Source: Chrysogorgia sp. JL179-B06 (lineage: Eukaryota > Cnidaria > Anthozoa > Scleralcyonacea > Chrysogorgiidae). From it: a stretch of 64,000 bases of DNA. Of the stretch, positions 62,201 to 64,000 are shown in pieces (the first letter of the stretch is position 1; the number at the start of each line of letters is the position of its first letter). The DNA lies in the NCBI GenBank assembly GCA_035772405.1, contig JAYKKM010000080.1, positions 496,001 to 560,000 on the forward strand, written 5' to 3'. The notes below the pieces were generated by a model, which worked only from the letters and a program-made list of their open reading frames with translations, did no database searches and was not told where the DNA came from. Position numbers and translations under genes: made by a program.

Positions 62201-64000
62201 TAAAAAAATATTCCAATGCATATAAAAAAATATTTAGACTGGCCGCCATTATGAAAGAGGTCTATAGTTATGATATGTGGACATACAATATTACTTATTG
62301 GATTCCTCTGAACGCAATATTACAAAATATTTAACGAGAATTCAATATTGGGCGAGATTTCTTCGCACGTATAAACAGTCAAAAGGTTACTGTCCTACAT
62401 CGTAAAATATTGTCTGTCACGTGGTGCTATAATAGCGACAATTGATTGGATGATTATATGTGAGGGAATAATAAAGTGACATGTTAGTCTAACTCTTATT
62501 TTATTGATTTTACAGGAGCCAGTTTAAGCCCGGTGAAAAAACCTGCAAGCATGCAGCCTGCAGGTGATGCTGCGACATTACAAGAAGACACCCCGAAAAC
62601 AGACAGCCAAGTCCGAAGGTATGTAACAAATAGAATTACATTTTCTCGTTATGTCTATCTGTGATATTGTACAGTTAAAATACAGACATAAAAAAGACTA
62701 AAAGTAATGTACATCCCTTTAATGTTCTAATACGATGAAAATTGAACAAGAGGTTATTATGTACTTTTTACTAAACGAGTGATTTATCTGGTTTAAATCC
62801 ACGAGTGTGTCTCCGAGTGATTTTAGACCTGATAAAACATATGAGCGAGTTTTGGTTACAAATATTGTCAAGCGATCGAAAACTATAAGTTTCTTTATGC
62901 AACACCGATAAATGGACACTTCGCTGAATCCCAAGAGTCCCACTTAAGAGGATAATTATATGCATGAGAAAATTACGACATGTACGCTTCATCTTCTTCC
63001 AAGTCTTTAAAAACGTCTTGTTTCATTAGTTGACTGGAGTTTTTAATTTATAGTGTACCACAAGTCGTTGGAAAAGTGAAAACTTTCCATTGCAGAATAG
63101 AATTTCCATTTTGAATTTTATTCTCAAACTTGTTCCCAGTGTCTTCTCTCTTGTTTTAGCACTCGAGAGAACGAGGGATGTATGCTATATACAGCCCCGA
63201 GGATGCGTAGCGTCCGAGGGCTGTATACAGGCCCGGAACTACGGGGGTGTAGGGGGTGCGACAGTGCGACACCCCAAAAAATCCTTTTACGAGTTTCAGT
63301 CGGCAGAAGTTATATTTTAGTCGGCAAAAGTTATATTTTAGACGTGTTCTACAGGGTATTTAACACGGACAAGTAAAATAATTAATTTTAGCACTTATCA
63401 GTTTAAATTAATTTCAAACTACAAAATTTAAGACTCACAAATCTAATGTTGTTTTGTTTATATGTAAATGTAATCAACGAGAGAACACCAAAGACATAAA
63501 TTTATTAAATAAAATGTCATTTCGTATTGAGAGTGCGTTATTAACGTTCTAATTAACCATTTCACCAGCTGACCAGGGTCATTTTAGTAGGCACTCGACG
63601 GAAAGACAATATTTTGACAAGCTTCGATCGATAGGATGTAGTCGGTACAAGCTCGTGCGTCAGTCGGTTGAAGTGACCTTACACCCCCCTGTAAGATTTT
63701 CTGAGTACGGCCCTGGCTGTATATCGCATACATCCCAACGTTCGAGGTAATTAACTGACTTATTTCATGATTGAGGAGGTTTTCCAACAAAGTTTTGTCT
63801 ATTTTTCCACCTTGGGCAAAGATTTTCCGAGATTTTTCTTAATTTCTTATCTAATTAGTATTCATAGGGTTGTATGCTATATAAAGCCCGCGGTACATCA
63901 AAGAAAAAGGACTCAATCATTAAATAAATGATGTTATCATTCACTTTAATATTTCTACTGTTTTGATTGGTTGATTTACCTGCAAATAACTGCATGCAAA
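47911..64000 (+). CDS. NUP50: NUP50 homologue, gene-level span (3' end outside window)
   Basis: Six phased exons match vertebrate NUP50 in order: MAKRGAPVQLTDRNWQEEDE; PGHFKQAAREEINKRV; IKKAKRRVDG; the FG-containing GGFTGFQGFGSP; the GVSDWVQKHVSKDPFVDL and FKDYEKHLASI core; and a linker. NUP50 is a nuclear-basket nucleoporin that binds importin-alpha through its N-terminus and helps release import cargo; its C-terminal Ran-binding domain is not in the window. Introns are large (up to 7.5 kb between exons 4 and 5). It is divergent from PHF21A across a 260-bp shared promoter. Confidence 0.93.
48330..48815. mobile_element. MITE-like inverted repeat in NUP50 intron 1
   Basis: About 90 bases at 48,335-48,425 (accatacgtattcc, cgttccatatgaagagcaca) recur inverted at 48,705-48,812. 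The interior includes a poly-C tract near 48,525. Confidence 0.75.
49053..49099 (+). CDS. NUP50: NUP50 exon 2
   Basis: 47 bases, PGHFKQAAREEINKR plus a split Val, acceptor tttatctttag and donor GT|GTAAGT; phase 0 in, 2 out. It corresponds to the vertebrate GTFSMASEEVLKNR segment. Confidence 0.88.
50241..50300. repeat. (TTA)n microsatellite
   Basis: About 18 TTA triplets in NUP50 intron 2. Nearby, about 55 bases at 50,822-50,880 (ataatcatgttgataaattt) recur directly at 51,075-51,122. Confidence 0.9.
50727..50766 (+). CDS. NUP50: NUP50 exon 3
   Basis: 40 bases, IKKAKRRVDGSET after completing the split Val, acceptor taataaatag and donor ACT|GTGAGT. IKKAKRR is identical to the vertebrate basic motif. 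Confidence 0.88.
52054..52180 (+). CDS. NUP50: NUP50 exon 4 (FG segment)
   Basis: 127 bases, acceptor tctgttttgcag and donor CG|GTAATT. SGGFTGFQGFGSPIPSSTP then FMGFKGNG carries GF/FG-type dipeptides expected of this nucleoporin region. Phase 0 in, 1 out. Confidence 0.88.
53205..53490. repeat. GC-rich tandem repeat in NUP50 intron 4
   Basis: About 14 degenerate copies of an 18-20-base unit (ggggcctcgcgcatttag), much richer in GC than its surroundings, followed downstream by a poly-G tract near 53,670. Confidence 0.9.
54063..54252. mobile_element. Inverted-repeat element, TTTCCCGGGTTTC type
   Basis: aatacgttttcccgggtttc at the left pairs with gagacctgggaaaacgtatt at the right; inner arms carry cactcgagaag/cttctc. 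A related fragment lies at 52,855-52,960. Confidence 0.75.
54307..54905. mobile_element. Snap-back MITE-like element with nested insertion
   Basis: Arms of about 220 bases (gggctttaagcataatgttt, gtactcgagaaataacgttt, catgttactccatcacca and inverses). A segment with telomere-like ggggttagggttagg sits between the arms at 54,535-54,660. Confidence 0.82.
57280..57545 (-). mobile_element. Degraded copy of the tRNA-Ala SINE-like family
   Basis: The minus strand reads GGCTTCCGTAGCTCAGTGGT, GCACTAGCATCGCAGGGTCG and GGTTCAATTG, with the anticodon-loop position reading AGC; flanks match the 41-kb units (gccgggataagattctgggt, tttcactcgat). An inverted junction at 57,440-57,500 repeats the ggaaattt/aaatttcc tail. 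Confidence 0.75.
58495..59240. mobile_element. Inverted-repeat element in NUP50 intron 4
   Basis: Left arm gcaaagtgaaaaggtggtaa, gcggagcccttcatcaga, atagtaaatagactggatag pairs with the right arm ctatccagtctatttactat ... accaccttttcactttgc. The interior (about 58,640-59,030) has no supported gene. Confidence 0.75.
59285..59560. repeat. Triplicated palindrome GTGTTTGGATCAGGCCATCC
   Basis: The 28-base inverted motif occurs at 59,289, 59,396 (inverse) and 59,510, and 59,385-59,550 forms a stem (aatggtttttccgtgtttgg and its inverse) ending about 150 bases before NUP50 exon 5. Confidence 0.85.
59705..60037 (+). CDS. NUP50: NUP50 exon 5 (conserved NUP50 core)
   Basis: 333 bases, acceptor tcttcttttgcag and donor GAG|GTAGGA, phase 1 in and out. 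GVSDWVQKHVSKDPFVDLSP and FKDYEKHLASI closely match the vertebrate SVRDWIVKHVNTNPLCDLTP and FKDYEKYLANI. Its second half is disordered and ends VTSPIGING. Confidence 0.95.
60728..61235. mobile_element. Transposon-like repeat, copy 2
   Basis: Same orientation and content as 30,905-31,385, in NUP50 intron 5. The right part (cctcgaccgcttggtcatta ... cgtaatgaccgcgctctcgg) forms a stem of its own, as in copy 1. Confidence 0.8.
61853..62090. repeat. 21-bp tandem repeat, 11 copies
   Basis: Nearly perfect copies of tatacacatttcaattactc c. Because 21 is divisible by 3, three frames stay open with 7-residue periods; these frames have no start, promoter or splice support. Confidence 0.95.
62287..64000. 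other. NUP50 intron 5 end, exon 6 and following intron: repeats
   Basis: 62,287-62,480 is an uninterrupted copy of the repeat split at 45.1/46.2 kb. 63,228-63,715 is the inverse of 45,165-45,760 and 63,725-63,860 the inverse of 43,330-43,460. Apart from exon 6 no coding sequence is seen to the window edge. Confidence 0.65.
62516..62618 (+). CDS. NUP50: NUP50 exon 6 (linker)
   Basis: 103 bases, acceptor ttgattttacag and donor CGAAG|GTATGT, phase 1 in, 2 out. GASLSPVKKPASMQPAGDAA then DTPKTDSQVR is polar linker. Found by splicing and phase; sequence identity to vertebrates is low here. Confidence 0.75.

Noticed and set aside
61802..62249. Three long frames with 7-residue repeats
   Set aside because: A consequence of a 21-bp tandem repeat; no splice, start or homology support.

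Overview
The window is metazoan nuclear DNA, AT-rich, with large introns and dense palindromic repeats. The host is probably a cnidarian or another early-branching animal. That is an inference from the gene style, the repeat style and the resemblance of the viral genes to elements I associate with cnidarian genomes. It is not proved by the sequence. The window has two parts. Positions 1 to about 15,130 are the right-hand part of an endogenous Polinton/Maverick or adintovirus-like element. Positions about 15,400 to 64,000 hold two conserved host genes arranged head to head. The left end of the viral element lies before position 1, and I could not identify its right terminal repeat. || Viral element. 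A minus-strand block (1-4323) carries a 5' fragment of a probable major capsid protein, two small membrane proteins, an acidic coiled-coil protein, a chromodomain integrase broken by a frameshift, and two paralogous probable virion proteins. A near-palindromic divergent promoter (4321-4370) separates it from a plus-strand block (4368-7954). That block holds a large membrane-anchored protein, a probable spike with a LamG-like end, a protein with an N-myristoylation signal, a 46-residue arginine-rich peptide and a Bro-N/nuclease/zinc-finger fusion. A minus-strand pair follows: a type II thymidine kinase and a two-zinc-finger protein. A last plus-strand block (9612-14817) holds three small membrane proteins, a zinc-ribbon VLTF3-like factor and a 1197-residue protein-primed type B DNA polymerase. 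Together these cover replication, integration, virion structure, nucleotide supply and probably late transcription. No packaging ATPase or maturation protease is visible; they may lie left of the window. || Host genes. On the minus strand a PHF21A (BHC80) homologue runs from its start codon at 47,650 leftward to at least 17,893. Ten internal exons after the start exon were identified from splice sites plus homology: the N-terminal coiled coil, the AT-hook, the PHD finger and the conserved WPG exon. Its end is probably at about 15,399, just outside the viral element. On the plus strand a NUP50 homologue starts at 47,911 and leaves the window at 64,000. Six exons are seen; the Ran-binding domain lies outside. 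The 260 bases between the start codons, with a CpG-rich core, are a probable bidirectional promoter. || Intronic and intergenic DNA contains a 2-kb 25-bp minisatellite, a tRNA-Ala-derived SINE-like family including a higher-order tandem array bounded by (TA)n blocks, many snap-back MITE-like inverted repeats, a Penelope-type GIY-YIG fragment and several microsatellites.
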